Positions 26,901 to 36,100 of a stretch of 64,000 bases of DNA are shown here, in pieces. This DNA comes from Casimicrobiaceae bacterium. Its GTDB lineage: Bacteria > Pseudomonadota > Gammaproteobacteria > Burkholderiales > Casimicrobiaceae. Where the stretch lies: contig JAPKHK010000010.1 of assembly GCA_026646885.1 (NCBI GenBank), positions 38,703 to 102,702 of the forward strand, in the 5' to 3' direction. The notes under the pieces are model-generated. The model did no database searches. It worked only from the letters and a program-made list of their open reading frames with translations, and was not told where the DNA came from. Numbering within the stretch: position 1 is the stretch's first letter; each line of letters begins with the position of its first letter. Made by a program: the position numbers and the translations under genes.

Positions 26901-27124
26901 GCAATGCCTTGCAGGGCTTTCTCCACGCGGTTGATGACCTCGCGCTCGACGCTATCGGGCGACGCTCCCGGATAGGTGATGTTGACCACCAGTACCGGCT
27001 GTTCGACATCCGGAATCTGGTTCACCTTGAGCTTGTTGAGCGCCAGCAAACCGAGAGCCATCAGGCCGATGATGATCACCAGCGCGGCGATGGGCCGCTT
27101 GATGCTGAATTCGGAAAGAAACAT
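23924..27124 (-). CDS. RND efflux transporter (AcrB/MdtB-type inner-membrane pump)
   Basis: This 1066-residue proton-driven exporter has twelve predicted membrane helices and two large periplasmic loops. It starts MFLSEFSIKRPIAALVIIIG. Other family blocks are QIPDVEQPVLVVNITYPGAS, the TM4 charge-relay region AIGVLIDDAIVVRENI with paired Asp, and MGLVAKNAILLLDAA in the second half. The length is typical of the HAE-1 family. It starts 2 bases after the stop of the adaptor gene at 27127-28350, so they form one operon. No outer-membrane TolC-type gene is present in the window. The substrate (drug, solvent or metabolite) is unknown. Confidence 0.93.
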   Translation of the reverse strand: MFLSEFSIKRPIAALVIIIGLMALGLLALNKLKVNQIPDVEQPVLVVNITYPGASPDSVEREVINRVEKALQGIAGVYQTRSTASEGLARVIMVFNFGKNMVEAADEVRNAIASVRHKLPVEIREPVLFRVDPSAQPIMQLALSSTQQNHAEISRLAEDQLADRFRAINGVATVNVSGALRRELSVLLHAGKLREYNVSVTEVVAALRAQNATAPVGMVRGQLENQSIRLIGRIESPAEFEQIVVRRRGNEVVRLGQLASVQDGFAELSGLSVRSGHPNVGMSITRTREASTVSVADEIRAQVAEINKTLPAGTKLEVTQDGGRAASDSLDNVIHALVFGAGLTVLVVYLFLNSWRSTLITALSLPTSVIAAFIAVWLCGFTLNFMSLLGLSLAIGVLIDDAIVVRENIVRHMERGSERRRAALEGTAEIGLAVTATTMSIVAVFVPVAFMPGVSGEWFRPFGLTVVASVLVSLLISFTLDPMLSAYWGDPPGYQHAPRRGLSRWLAGFNAWFDHQADRYGKVIAWALHHRRWMFFFTVASLVAALALQVKFGGTSFLPTSDQDTVAIEVRTPSSSSLEYARLKMEAAAALARTLPEVKATNSYVNASGGRIYVDIGEGRERKRTSQAIAKELRSLVARLVGAEYVVLDDLSGGAQKPVQIRFAGPDIRRLQELTNEFMAKMKSVKGAVDIGLSEQDPQDELRIELDRGLANALGISAADAAQALRVAFAGVEVGDWVDPAGETRDVSVRLHPSDRVDASNIERLPIAVSGSNQIVPLEQIATISMGKGPSQIQHVDGKRMITVSANAEGRASGEVTADAMKLARAMNFPPGYGLELAGASRDQQEVFREMAIALVMGVALMYLILVMQFGSFTAPVPVMLSLLFTPIGVVLALLVTRGTLNLMSFIGVIMLMGLVAKNAILLLDAARARERAGMDREKALMEAGRRRLRPILMTTFALIAGMLPVAIGVGDSAEFYRPMAVAIIGGTITSTLLTLLVVPSFYDSIEIARDRAIAKFRRRSERWHAAPAFVMTLVEALFTLFLVRWVWRLVSRGVLRLTGRRPAPA

Positions 27125-27126
27125 GA

Positions 27127-28350
27127 TTACTTCCCTCCGTCCGCCTTGGCCTCGGGCTTAGGCTTGATCTCGGCCTTGGCGTCGCGCTTGCCAGCCGGGG
27201 CCGGCGCGGCGGCGATTTCTACCGCCTGGCCTTCGACGAGACTGCTATTGGGGCTGCGCAAAATTTTGTCGCCTTCGGCAAGGCCGCTCTGCACCGGATA
27301 ACTGCCGCTGCGCGGGTCGCGCGAGCCCAGGGTGACGGCCATCTTGGCGAGTTTGTCGTCCTTGACCACCCACACGTGCGTGGCGTCCCCCGCGCGCACC
27401 ACCGAGCCTTCCGGCAGCAAAAGGGTTTGCTGGCGGCCGGTTTCGATGCGGCCTTCGGCATACAGCCCGGCCACGCGCAGGTTTTCGCCTTGGTTAATGG
27501 AAACCAATACTTCCAGCTGGCGCGTGGTGGCATTGGCAGAAGCGTCGATGCGCTTCACTTTGCCGCGAAAATCGACATTCGGGTAGCCGTTGACCCGGAA
27601 GCCCACATCCTGCCCGAGTTTCAACTCATGCATGCGGTCGGCGGACACCAGCCCTTCGAAGCGCATGCTGCGCGGATCGATCACCTTGACCAGTTCCTTG
27701 CCGACTTGCGCGGTGTCGCCCACCGAGGCCTTGCGGTCGCTCACCACCCCGTCGAAAGGCGCGCGCACTTCGGTGCGGCTCAACTGCTGCCGCGCGGAAG
27801 CCACGCGGGCGCGAGCCGCCACCAAGTCGCTTTGCGCATTGTTACGACGCACCTCGGCGTCTTCCAGCGCCGACATCGAGGTCATACCCTGGGCTTGCAG
27901 CGCTTTTTGACGCTGCAATTGGCGCTCGGTTTGTTCGAAGGCCTGCGTGGACGCGCGCAAGGCTTCTTCCGCGGAAGCGAGGCTGTCGCGGATGGCGGTG
28001 TCGTCGAGCCGAAGCAAGAGCTCTCCGCGCTGCACCGGCTCGCCGTTTTCCTTGAGCACTTGGGTGACCACCGCCGACACCTCGGCGCGCAAGTCGGCGC
28101 GACGCTCGGGCTGAATGGAACCGGTGATCACCGGTCCGCTGGCCACCGCGCTAGCGCCGAGTACGCGCCAATCTTCCGTGGCAAGCAGTAATTTGGGCGG
28201 TGGTGCGTTTTTGCCGCCTTTGCTCGGCGCCGGGGCGGCATTGGCCGTGCCAGCCGCGGCGGCTTGCTCCTGCGGCTTATTGCCGCAGGCCGCCAGAATC
28301 AAAGTGCAGGCCAGGATGGGCAGAAGCTGCCGCAAATCGGATGGGGACAT
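27127..28350 (-). CDS. RND periplasmic adaptor lipoprotein (membrane fusion protein)
   Basis: This 407-residue protein has a lipoprotein signal peptide ending LILAAC. A lipoyl/barrel-sandwich half-motif (VVTQVLKENGEPVQRGELLL) is followed by an alpha-hairpin (about 120-190, QKALQAQGMTSMSALEDAE). The second lipoyl half (EVRAPFDGVVSDRKASVGD) and the beta-barrel with VVRAGDATHVWVV come next. It bridges the RND pump and an outer-membrane channel. GGAG lies upstream of the ATG at 28350. It is the first gene of the operon. A palindrome at 28443-28466 may be its operator, although no regulator gene of the usual TetR or MarR type is adjacent. Confidence 0.92.
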   Translation of the reverse strand: MSPSDLRQLLPILACTLILAACGNKPQEQAAAAGTANAAPAPSKGGKNAPPPKLLLATEDWRVLGASAVASGPVITGSIQPERRADLRAEVSAVVTQVLKENGEPVQRGELLLRLDDTAIRDSLASAEEALRASTQAFEQTERQLQRQKALQAQGMTSMSALEDAEVRRNNAQSDLVAARARVASARQQLSRTEVRAPFDGVVSDRKASVGDTAQVGKELVKVIDPRSMRFEGLVSADRMHELKLGQDVGFRVNGYPNVDFRGKVKRIDASANATTRQLEVLVSINQGENLRVAGLYAEGRIETGRQQTLLLPEGSVVRAGDATHVWVVKDDKLAKMAVTLGSRDPRSGSYPVQSGLAEGDKILRSPNSSLVEGQAVEIAAAPAPAGKRDAKAEIKPKPEAKADGGK

Positions 28351-28442
28351 CGAGACGCTCCTCGTGGGTTCGGGCGGGGGCCTGGGGTCTCGGCGCGCCG
28401 TCTTCGTGGGACGACGGCGAGCGGCTGGCCCGATCTGTTGTT

Positions 28443-28466
28443 GAGTTTTCGAATTTCGAAAGACTC
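28443..28466. promoter_or_regulatory. Palindromic operator candidate upstream of the efflux operon
   Basis: TTTCGAA (28447-28453) and TTCGAAA (28455-28461) are perfect inverted repeats around one T. GAGT (28443) and ACTC (28463) extend the symmetry with one extra base on the right. The AT-rich dyad sits about 95 bases upstream of the adaptor gene and about 150 bases upstream of the divergent REC-GGDEF gene. Its position suits an operator; the binding protein is unknown. Confidence 0.5.
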
Positions 28467-28617
28467 GCTGGCGCAAACAAAAGTTCAGAAAAGTTGCCAA
28501 GTCTAGCCGGAAATGGGTCCGTTTGCGCATCCGGATTTCGCCGGATGGGCTGAATCGGGTATCCTCAGCGCTTGGAATTCCGCAACCCAAACGCGGGTTT
28601 GGTCTCGGTAGGCAAGG

Positions 28618-29526
28618 ATGTATCCCCAAGCAACGATTCTGGCAGTCGATGACGCACCGGAGAACCTGCAAGTTCTCAACGCCGTCTTGAAGGACCACTA
28701 CCGCGTCAAGGTCGCCACCAGCGGCGAACGGGCGCTGGCGCTAGCCACAGGCGCGGAGCCGCCGGACCTCATTTTGCTCGACGTGATGATGCCGGGCATG
28801 GATGGCTACGAAGTCTGCGCCCGGCTCAAGGACGACCCGCGCACCCGCGACATTCCGGTGCTCTTCGTCTCCGCCCGCGACGAAGAAGAAGACGAAGCGC
28901 GCGGTCTGGCGCTGGGCGCCATCGACTACATCGTCAAACCCATACGCCCGTCCATCGTGCAGGCGCGGGTGCGCAATCACCTCGAACTGAAAAGGAACCG
29001 CGACCTCTTGGCGCGCCTCACCACCGTCGACCACTTGACCGGCATCAGCAATCGCCGGCGCTACGACGAATACCTCGAACTCGAATGGCGCCGCGCCGCG
29101 CGCGACCAAACACCGATCGCGCTGATCGCCATCGACATCGATCACTTCAAAGCCTACAACGACCTCTACGGCCACCCCAAGGGCGACACCTGCCTCATCG
29201 CCGTCGCCCAAGCGCTGGCCCAAAGCGTCAGCCGCACGCCGGACCTCATCGCCCGCTGCGGCGGCGAAGAATTTGCCTGCGTGCTGCCCGGCACCGATGC
29301 CACCGGCGCTTCGCACCTCGCCGACGAAATGCTCACCCGCGTGCTCGCCCTGGAAATGGAACATGCCCGTTCCGCCACGCACGAAAAAGTCACCGTCAGC
29401 ATCGGCGTAGCGGCCATGATTCCCGACCCCGAAGAGCCGCCGCAAACCCTGGTGGCCCTGGCTGATGCGGCGCTCTACCAGGCCAAGGCCGAAGGGCGCA
29501 ATCGGGTGGTGGTGCGGCAGTCTTGA
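28618..29526 (+). CDS. REC-GGDEF response regulator (diguanylate cyclase)
   Basis: This 302-residue PleD/WspR-like protein has a receiver domain at 1-125 with acidic pocket DDAPEN, phosphoacceptor Asp55 in LILLDVMMPGMDGYE, and Lys in YIVKPI. A GGDEF domain follows (about 135-300) with DHLTGISNRRRYDEYL, GGEEF active site and an RTPD inhibitory site five residues before it. Phosphorylation should activate cyclic di-GMP synthesis. No cognate kinase gene is adjacent; the large hybrid kinase at 36-41 kb is one possible partner, which is inference only. The gene is divergent from the efflux operon, and a putative AAGG ribosome site overlaps the start region. Confidence 0.9.
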   Translation: MYPQATILAVDDAPENLQVLNAVLKDHYRVKVATSGERALALATGAEPPDLILLDVMMPGMDGYEVCARLKDDPRTRDIPVLFVSARDEEEDEARGLALGAIDYIVKPIRPSIVQARVRNHLELKRNRDLLARLTTVDHLTGISNRRRYDEYLELEWRRAARDQTPIALIAIDIDHFKAYNDLYGHPKGDTCLIAVAQALAQSVSRTPDLIARCGGEEFACVLPGTDATGASHLADEMLTRVLALEMEHARSATHEKVTVSIGVAAMIPDPEEPPQTLVALADAALYQAKAEGRNRVVVRQS

Positions 29527-29684
29527 GCGGGGCTAGGCAGCGTTAGGGTGGGTCAAGGGCGCGGCGCGGCTGGTCCGGCTTAGGCGATTGCCGGTCTGTT
29601 CTGGAAGCGGCGAACGGAAGAGGCTTTACCAGAGCGCTGTCCCCTAGGGGAGTTTCAAGAGTTCTTGTCCCATGCCCGACGTAT

Positions 29685-30923
29685 TCATTTCACACCCCAA
29701 AGCGCCTTGACCGGCACCGCGAACAGATCTTGCGCAAAACGCACCGTGCGCTCCCCGTCGTACAGCACTAAGCCGCAGACAAAGCGCTCGCCGCTGGCCG
29801 CTCGAAGTTTGCGCAGGCCGCGAAAATCCGCTTCGGTCACCGTCGCCGCGGCCTTTACCTCCACCCCCGCCACCATCCGCCCCTCGCGCTCCAACACCAA
29901 CTCGACCTCGCAGCCGTCCTTGTCGCGAAAATGATAAAAGTCGATAGCATCCGCGTGCCAGCCCGCCTGGCGCCGCAACTCCTGAAAAACAAAGGTCTCC
30001 AGCAATTGCCCTAGCAGCGGGCGATCCTTCGACAACGCGCCGGCCTCCAGACCGAGCAGGCTCGAGGCCAGGCCGGTGTCCCCCAGATGCAGCTTCGGTG
30101 TCTTCACCAACCGGCTGAGCCGATTGCTGTGCCAAGGGAGCAGGAGTTCGATCAGAAAGATGCGTTCAAAGAGCGTCACGTAGTCGCGAATCGTGGGGCG
30201 ACTCAATTGAAACGGCGCGGCCAGCTCGCTCACGTTGAACAACCGCGCCGTCTGGCCAGCGGCAAGTTGGAGCAGCCGCGGCATAACATTCAGCGAACTG
30301 ATGCGGGCCAGTTCGCGCACATCGCGCTGCACCAGGGTTTCGAGATAGGCGCGATACCATTCGCGCCGGCGCCGGCCGGCACCGCGCGCCAGGGCAGCCG
30401 GATAACCGCCGGCGACGATACGCTCGGCCAGTTCCGCACCGAGTCGACCGTACGGCTTCGCCTTGAAGTTCGCCGAAAACAATGCCTCGATGAAACCGCT
30501 CTTGCTGCCGGCGAGCTCGCATTGCGCCAGAGGGTAGAGTCGCAGCAACTCCATCCTTCCGGCGAGCGAATCCGACAACTTCGGCGCCAGCAGAACGTTG
30601 GCCGATCCGGTCAGCACGAAACGCCCAGGTCGCCGGTCGCGATCTACCAAAGCTTTCAGCGGGGTGAACAACTCCGGCGCCCGCTGTATCTCGTCCAGGA
30701 TCACTCGCGCCGGCAAATCCGCCAGGAAGCCGGCCGGGTCTGCTTTGGCCGCCGCCAATTGCGTCGTATCATCGAAGGTGAGGTAGGCATAACCGCGAAG
30801 GGTTTGCGCCAAGGTCGTCTTGCCGCATTGGCGCGGACCATGCACCAGCACAACCGGCGTATCGGCCAAGGCCTCCAGCAGTCGCGGGCGGACAAGGCGG
30901 GTAATCAGAACCTGCTCAGACAT
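29685..30923 (-). CDS. AAA_14/DUF4143 ATPase
   Basis: This 412-residue protein has a Walker A HGPRQCGKTT (29-38) and a Walker B in RVILDEIQRAPELF. It also has sensor-type LTGSANVLL and the Arg-rich AGRMELLRLYPLAQCEL stretch. The C-terminal DUF4143 part includes LFNVSELAAPFQLSRPTIRDY and a PD-(D/E)XK-like end with FYHFRDKDGCEVELVLE and VAGVEVKA. The family is widespread, patchily distributed and possibly linked to mobile DNA or defence; its role is not established. It stands alone. A 23-bp tandem repeat lies directly upstream and may control it. Confidence 0.88.
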   Translation of the reverse strand: MSEQVLITRLVRPRLLEALADTPVVLVHGPRQCGKTTLAQTLRGYAYLTFDDTTQLAAAKADPAGFLADLPARVILDEIQRAPELFTPLKALVDRDRRPGRFVLTGSANVLLAPKLSDSLAGRMELLRLYPLAQCELAGSKSGFIEALFSANFKAKPYGRLGAELAERIVAGGYPAALARGAGRRRREWYRAYLETLVQRDVRELARISSLNVMPRLLQLAAGQTARLFNVSELAAPFQLSRPTIRDYVTLFERIFLIELLLPWHSNRLSRLVKTPKLHLGDTGLASSLLGLEAGALSKDRPLLGQLLETFVFQELRRQAGWHADAIDFYHFRDKDGCEVELVLEREGRMVAGVEVKAAATVTEADFRGLRKLRAASGERFVCGLVLYDGERTVRFAQDLFAVPVKALWGVK

Positions 30924-30952
30924 GCGGCTGATGGTAACATCGATCCCGGATG

Positions 30953-31030
30953 ATTGAAACCTTTTACTCCGGCTAGTTGAAACTTTTTACTTCGTCTAAT
31001 TGAAACCTTTATGTCCGGCCAATCGAAAGC
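30953..31030. repeat. 23-bp tandem repeat, 3.3 copies
   Basis: RTTGAAAC recurs with a period of exactly 23 bases at 30953, 30976 and 30999, with a decayed fourth copy (ATCGAAAG) at 31022. Each is followed by a CTTTTACTCCGGCTA-like segment. It lies 30 bases upstream of the ATPase gene start. It could be an iteron-type operator or a row of transposase-binding sites from a lost element end. The rest of the 30924-31162 gap holds no convincing gene. Confidence 0.7.
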
Positions 31031-31162
31031 ATCTATCCCTCGCCGTGTTCGATTACATCGCCAGGGAGAAGCGATGGATCACCCCAACGCAGCAGGCTGC
31101 TGCTTGTGGCCAGGCATCGATCCTTTCTTCGGCCAGTTGTTCTGGTTGTGCCACGTTGCGCC

Positions 31163-32116
31163 TTAAGGCACCACCACCCGCAGCGCCCGCGGCAAAACGC
31201 GAAAGATCAGCCCCGCCTCAGCGGCGGCGCCGACGAGTTCCCCGTCGGCTTCGGCGGGTGTGCCGGAGGGTGCGGTGATGCGCACTTCGCGGGCGCGGGC
31301 GTGGCGCACGCCGGGGTGTTCGAGGATGCTGCCATCGTACAAGCGGCGCAAATTCCAAAGCACTTCGAGGCGCGTGAAACCGGGAATCCGGATCACTTCG
31401 AAGAGGCCGTCGTCGGCCACGGCGCCGGGCGCGACTTGCATGCCTTGGCCGCAGTAGCGACGCAGGGCGATGAAGACGGCGAAGCTCGGCGCTTCGCCTT
31501 GTGCTGCTTCGTCGATGGTCAGCGCCAAGGGTACCGGCGCGAAACGCGCGAGGTTGCTGATGGCTCCCCAAAGGTAGATCAGGCGGCTGCTGCGCTTTTG
31601 GTGCAGCGATTGCACCACGAAGGCATCGAAGCCCACGCCCGCCACGTTGATGAACCAGGCCTTGCCCGGCGGCAGGGCTTCACCCGCGACGCCGGGGCCT
31701 TCGATCTGACCTACGTCTTGCAAAACGGTGTGTTCGCGCGCGAGCAATTCGACCGCACGATCCCAAGGCCCGGGAATGCCCACGTCGCGCGCCCAATCGT
31801 TGCCGGTGCCCACCGGAATGAGGCCCAGGGTGACACTCAGGGTATCGACTTCGGGGGTCGCAAAAATGCCGTTGACGATTTGATGCAACGTGCCGTCGCC
31901 CCCCACCGCGGCAAGCTTGCGATAACCATCGCGCAAGCCGCGTTGCGCAAGCCTTACCGGGTCGCCGGCGGTTTCGCTCACCACCAAGTCGAAAGCAAGG
32001 CCGCGCGCCTTGAACAATTCCGCCAGGCGCTCATGTTGCCGCATCGCCGCGCCCTTGCCGGCGCGTGGGTTGGCGATCAAGAGCCAAGGTGAGGCGCCGT
32101 CCGTGGCCATGGTCAT
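31163..32116 (-). CDS. Diacylglycerol-kinase-family lipid kinase (YegS-like)
   Basis: This 317-residue protein has the DAGK catalytic signature: WLLIANPRAGKGA (11-23), nucleotide-binding VGGDGTLHQIVNGI (71-84) and LGLIPVGTGNDWARDVGIP. Its second domain contains NVAGVGFDAFVV. Relatives phosphorylate diacylglycerol, phosphatidylglycerol or sphingosine-like lipids. An alternative start two codons on (MATDGASP) is equally plausible. It lies 55 bases downstream of the metallopeptidase gene on the same strand. The exact lipid substrate is not predictable. Confidence 0.88.
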   Translation of the reverse strand: MTMATDGASPWLLIANPRAGKGAAMRQHERLAELFKARGLAFDLVVSETAGDPVRLAQRGLRDGYRKLAAVGGDGTLHQIVNGIFATPEVDTLSVTLGLIPVGTGNDWARDVGIPGPWDRAVELLAREHTVLQDVGQIEGPGVAGEALPPGKAWFINVAGVGFDAFVVQSLHQKRSSRLIYLWGAISNLARFAPVPLALTIDEAAQGEAPSFAVFIALRRYCGQGMQVAPGAVADDGLFEVIRIPGFTRLEVLWNLRRLYDGSILEHPGVRHARAREVRITAPSGTPAEADGELVGAAAEAGLIFRVLPRALRVVVP

Positions 32117-32171
32117 CCGCGCCTCGGGATCATTGCGCGTTGAACCATGCCATGAAAGTCAAGCCGTGCAC

Positions 32172-33023
32172 TCAAAGTTGCGCGGCTTGAAAACTGTCGC
32201 ACTGCGCTGGACTGCCGCTCTCGAAGCCGCGCCGGAACCAGCGCACCCGCTGCGCGGAACTGCCGTGAGTGAAGGTCTCCGGCACCGCCACCCCGCGCGT
32301 CTGACGCTGCAAGCGATCGTCGCCGATGGCGGTGGCGGCATTGAGCGCTTGTTCCAATTCCCCTGGTTCGAGGATTTGCCGCATTGTGTCGGCACGTTTG
32401 CCCCACACGCCGGCGAAGCAGTCGGCCTGCAATTCCAAGCGCACCGACAAGGCGTTCGCTTCGGCTTCGCGGGCGCGGCGGCGCGCGGCATCGAGCTTCG
32501 CGGTGGTGCCGAGCAGGGTTTGCACATGGTGCCCGATCTCGTGCGCAATGACATAAGCCTGGGCAAATTCCCCCGGAGCGCGAAACCGCTCGCGCAAATC
32601 CTGAAAGAAAGCGAGATCGATGTACACCTGCTGGTCGGCTGGGCAATAGAAAGGTCCGGCCGCGGCCTGGCCCAGTCCGCAGGCCGTGGGCGTGCGGCCG
32701 GTAAACAGCACCAGGGTCGGTTTGGCGTATTGCCGCCCGGATTGCCGAAACACCTCGCTCCAAACATCTTCGGTCGAGGCCAGCACTTTGGCGACGAAGC
32801 GTGCGCCCTCGTCGCGCTTCGTCGGTGCGGCGGTCGCAGGCGCAGGCCGTGCAGGTGCAACCTCTTCGGCTACACCCAGCAGTAAGGCCGGGTCGATGCC
32901 CAGAAAATAGCTCAGCACCAAAGCGACGAGCACGCCGCCCAAACCCAGCCCCGCGCCACGCAGAGGCATCCGGCCGCGGCGATCTTCCACGTGCTCGCTT
33001 TCGCGTTCGTCGTCCAGTCTCAT
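32172..33023 (-). CDS. ypfJ: Neutral zinc metallopeptidase, YpfJ family
   Basis: This 283-residue membrane-anchored protein has the N-terminal pattern MRLDDERESEHVEDRRG and one membrane helix (GLGLGGVLVALVLSYFLGI). The catalytic domain contains VLFTGRTPTACGLGQAA, GPFYCPADQQVYIDLAFF and the zinc site AHEIGHHVQ, with the third ligand in LELQADCFAGVWG. The end matches the family's THGSSAQRVRWFRRGFESG. The active site faces the periplasm by topology. The physiological substrate is unknown. The gene symbol is given by family resemblance. Confidence 0.9.
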   Translation of the reverse strand: MRLDDERESEHVEDRRGRMPLRGAGLGLGGVLVALVLSYFLGIDPALLLGVAEEVAPARPAPATAAPTKRDEGARFVAKVLASTEDVWSEVFRQSGRQYAKPTLVLFTGRTPTACGLGQAAAGPFYCPADQQVYIDLAFFQDLRERFRAPGEFAQAYVIAHEIGHHVQTLLGTTAKLDAARRRAREAEANALSVRLELQADCFAGVWGKRADTMRQILEPGELEQALNAATAIGDDRLQRQTRGVAVPETFTHGSSAQRVRWFRRGFESGSPAQCDSFQAAQL

Positions 33024-33166
33024 GTTCAGCTCTCCCTCATATCGAAGAGGTCAGTGTCCTTCACGCCACCCACCGCGCTTCGATTCATTGCGGCGCTTTG
33101 GCGCAATTGGCCTGACAAGCGCCACGGCGCATAATAACGCACCTGCCCCCCGACAAAGACGCGCAG

Positions 33167-36100
33167 ATGAAATCGCAGAATGTGGCCGCTGGCGCGCTGG
33201 CCCTCGCCCAGGCCAGCTGGCGCCGGCGCTGGGTGCGCTGGACCCTTGGTACGCTGGCGAGTCTATTTCTCGTTTTCGTGCTGCTGGGTTACTTCTGGCT
33301 GCCCGGATTCGCGAAGAACAAGCTCGAAACCGAATTGTCGCAGCTGCTCCATCGGCCGGTGAGCGTGGCGTCGATCAAGGTTTCGCCTTTGACGCTTTCC
33401 GCCACCTTGAAGGGCTTGCGCATCGCCGCTCGGGCCGAGGATGCTTCCGCCGGCGCGGCATCGACACCGCCGCTCTTCACGCTCGAAGAATTGTATGCGC
33501 GGCTGAGCCTCGCCTCTTTGGTTCAACGCGCGCCGGTCATCGCCCGCTTGCGCATCGTGGCGCCCGAAGCTCGCATCGAGCGCGACCACCAAGGCCGCTA
33601 TTCGATCGCCGATTTGCTCGACGAGTGGTTCGGCGCCGCCAAGCCGCAGCAGCCCCCGCCACCCGCGGGTGAAGCGCAAACACCACGCTTCGCGGTCACA
33701 AACATCGAAGTCGAACGCGGGCGGTTCGAGTTCATTGATCATCTCAAGGCAGCGGAGCACCGGATCAGCGACATTCGTCTGGGCGTGCCCTTTCTCGCCA
33801 ACATCACCAGTGATGAAGAGGTTTGGGTCGAGCCACGGTTTGCCGCACTGGTGAATGGCGCGCCCTTCGAGTTGACTGGGCAGGTCTTGCCTTTCGCGGA
33901 AAAGCGGGCAGCGACGCTGTCACTGCGCTTCACCGATTTCGACCTCACGCGCCTGGTCGAATATTCACCGCTGCCGCTGCGCGCCCGACTGCTCAGCGCG
34001 AAGCTCGATTCCGATCTGCAACTCGTTTTCGAACAAGCCGGCGGCGGCTCTCACGCCATGACCCTCACGGGGGAAGTTGCACTGAAGGACGTCGATCTCG
34101 CTGCCGCCGAAGGCTCGCAAAAAACCGCGGCGCGTTTCTTGAAACTGCCGCGGCTCACCGTCAAATTGGCGCGCGCCGATCAAACCGGTGCTTTCAGCAT
34201 CGAGCGGGTCGAAGCGCAGTCGCCGGAGATCAGCTTGCGGCGAACCAAGGACGGCAAGCTCGATTGGTCCGCCCTGGTGGCCCTGCCGCAGGAGACCGCT
34301 GACACGCCAGCCCAGTCAACCGAACCCTCTAGTGCCACCGCCGCACCCGCCACGCCCAACGGCGCGCCGCCGTCACGCCCCTCGATGCGTATCGCCGAAA
34401 TGGCGGTGCGGGCGGGCAAGTTGAGTTTTCGCGATGAAGCCACGCCGCTGCCCTTCGTGCTGGAACCTTTCGAAATCGACGCCAAGAATATCGATCTATC
34501 CGGCGCAACGGCATTCACACTGGGAGCGAAGGCCACCGTCAACAAAAAGGGCGCGCTGCAAATCGATGGCACGGTTGCTTGGGCGCCTCTGGCAACGGAG
34601 CTGCGGCTCGATTTGCGCGAGCTCGATCTGGTGCCGCTGCAAGGCTGGGGCACCGATCGCTTCACCGGCGTGTTGACGCGCGGCGCGCTGACCTTCGCCG
34701 GCGATTTCGCGGCGCGCGGCGCTCCGGTCGCGGTGTCGCTCGCCGGCAAAGGGCGTCTGGCTGACGTGAACGTGCTCGACCCGATCACCGCCATGGAGCT
34801 TTTGCGTTGGCGCCGGCTGGAGGTGAATAAACTCGCAATCGACACCGCGCCGCTACGCGTGGACCTCGCCGAAGTGACCCTGGCGGATTTCTTCGCCCGC
34901 GTGGTGCTCTCGGCCGAAGGGCGCCTCAATCTGGCGGATTTGTATCGTTCGGAAGAATACAGCGCACCGGCGACCGAAGGCCCGGCAACAGCGGCGGTGG
35001 CAACCAAAGGCGCACCGGCGGCCGCGGCCGCTGCCCTGCCGGTGCGCGTGGAACGCATCAACCTTGCCAAGGGCAACATCAATTTCACCGATCTCTTCAT
35101 CAAACCCAATTACCGCGCCAATGTGACCGATCTTGCCGGCACCATCGGGCCGCTCAAGGCGGGCGCGCCGGGTGAAGTGAAGGTGAACGGCGCGGTGGAC
35201 CACAGCGCGCCGCTGGCCATCACCGGCCGCCTCGATCCCTTCGGCGCCGCGCTGGCCCTCGACCTGGAAGCCCACGCCAAAGGCATCGACCTGCCCACCT
35301 TCAGCCCCTACTCGGGCAAGTATCTGGGCTACGCTATCGACAAGGGCAAGCTCTCGGTGGATCTCGAGTACCACATCGAAAACGGCGAATTGCGTGCCGA
35401 GAACAAGATCTTTCTCGACCAGCTGACCTTCGGCCAGAAGATCGAAAGCCCTGATGCGCTGGCCATTCCCGTCACGCTCGCGGTGGCGCTCTTGAAGAAC
35501 GCGCGCGGCGAAATCGATTTGCGCCTGCCCATCAGCGGCTCGCTCAACGATCCGGAGTTTCGCATCGGCGCCGTGATCATCCAAGTCTTCGTCAATCTCA
35601 TCGTCAAGGCGGTGACGGCACCATTTGCCCTGCTGGGAAATCTCTTCGGCGACGGGCAAGATTTGTCGCAAGTGGAATTTGAGGCCGGCAGTGCGGCGCT
35701 CGCGCCCGCCACCGAACAGCGCTTGGAAGCCTTGGCCAAGGCCTTGGCGGATCGACCGGGCCTCAAGATGGACATCACCGGCGCCGCCGATCCCGAGGCC
35801 GACGCAGCGGCCTTGCGGCGCGGGTCGCTCGACCGTCGGCTGCGCGCGCTCAAACTCGCCGAGGAGGCGAAAAAGGGGCAGGCCGGAGGAACCTTGAGCG
35901 AGGTGCAACTGAGCCCCGAAGACTCTGCGAAATATCTCGCCCTCGCTTTTCGCGCGCAGTTTCCGCCCGCCGGAGCGAGCGCCCAAGGCGAACAGAAAAC
36001 CCCGCCCGTCCCGGAAATGGAACAACGGCTGCTGGCGGCCGAAACCTTGGGCGAAAATGAGTTGCTGGACCTCGCCAGTCAGCGCGCCAAAGCAGTCGAG

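Noticed and set aside
30953..31030. CRISPR array, because the units contain ATTGAAAC
   Set aside because: The period is 23 bases with no unique spacers and no cas genes. It is a tandem repeat.
31106..32092. 328-codon plus-strand frame opposite the lipid kinase
   Set aside because: Antisense of a gene with the GGDGT motif; no ribosome site and no domain.
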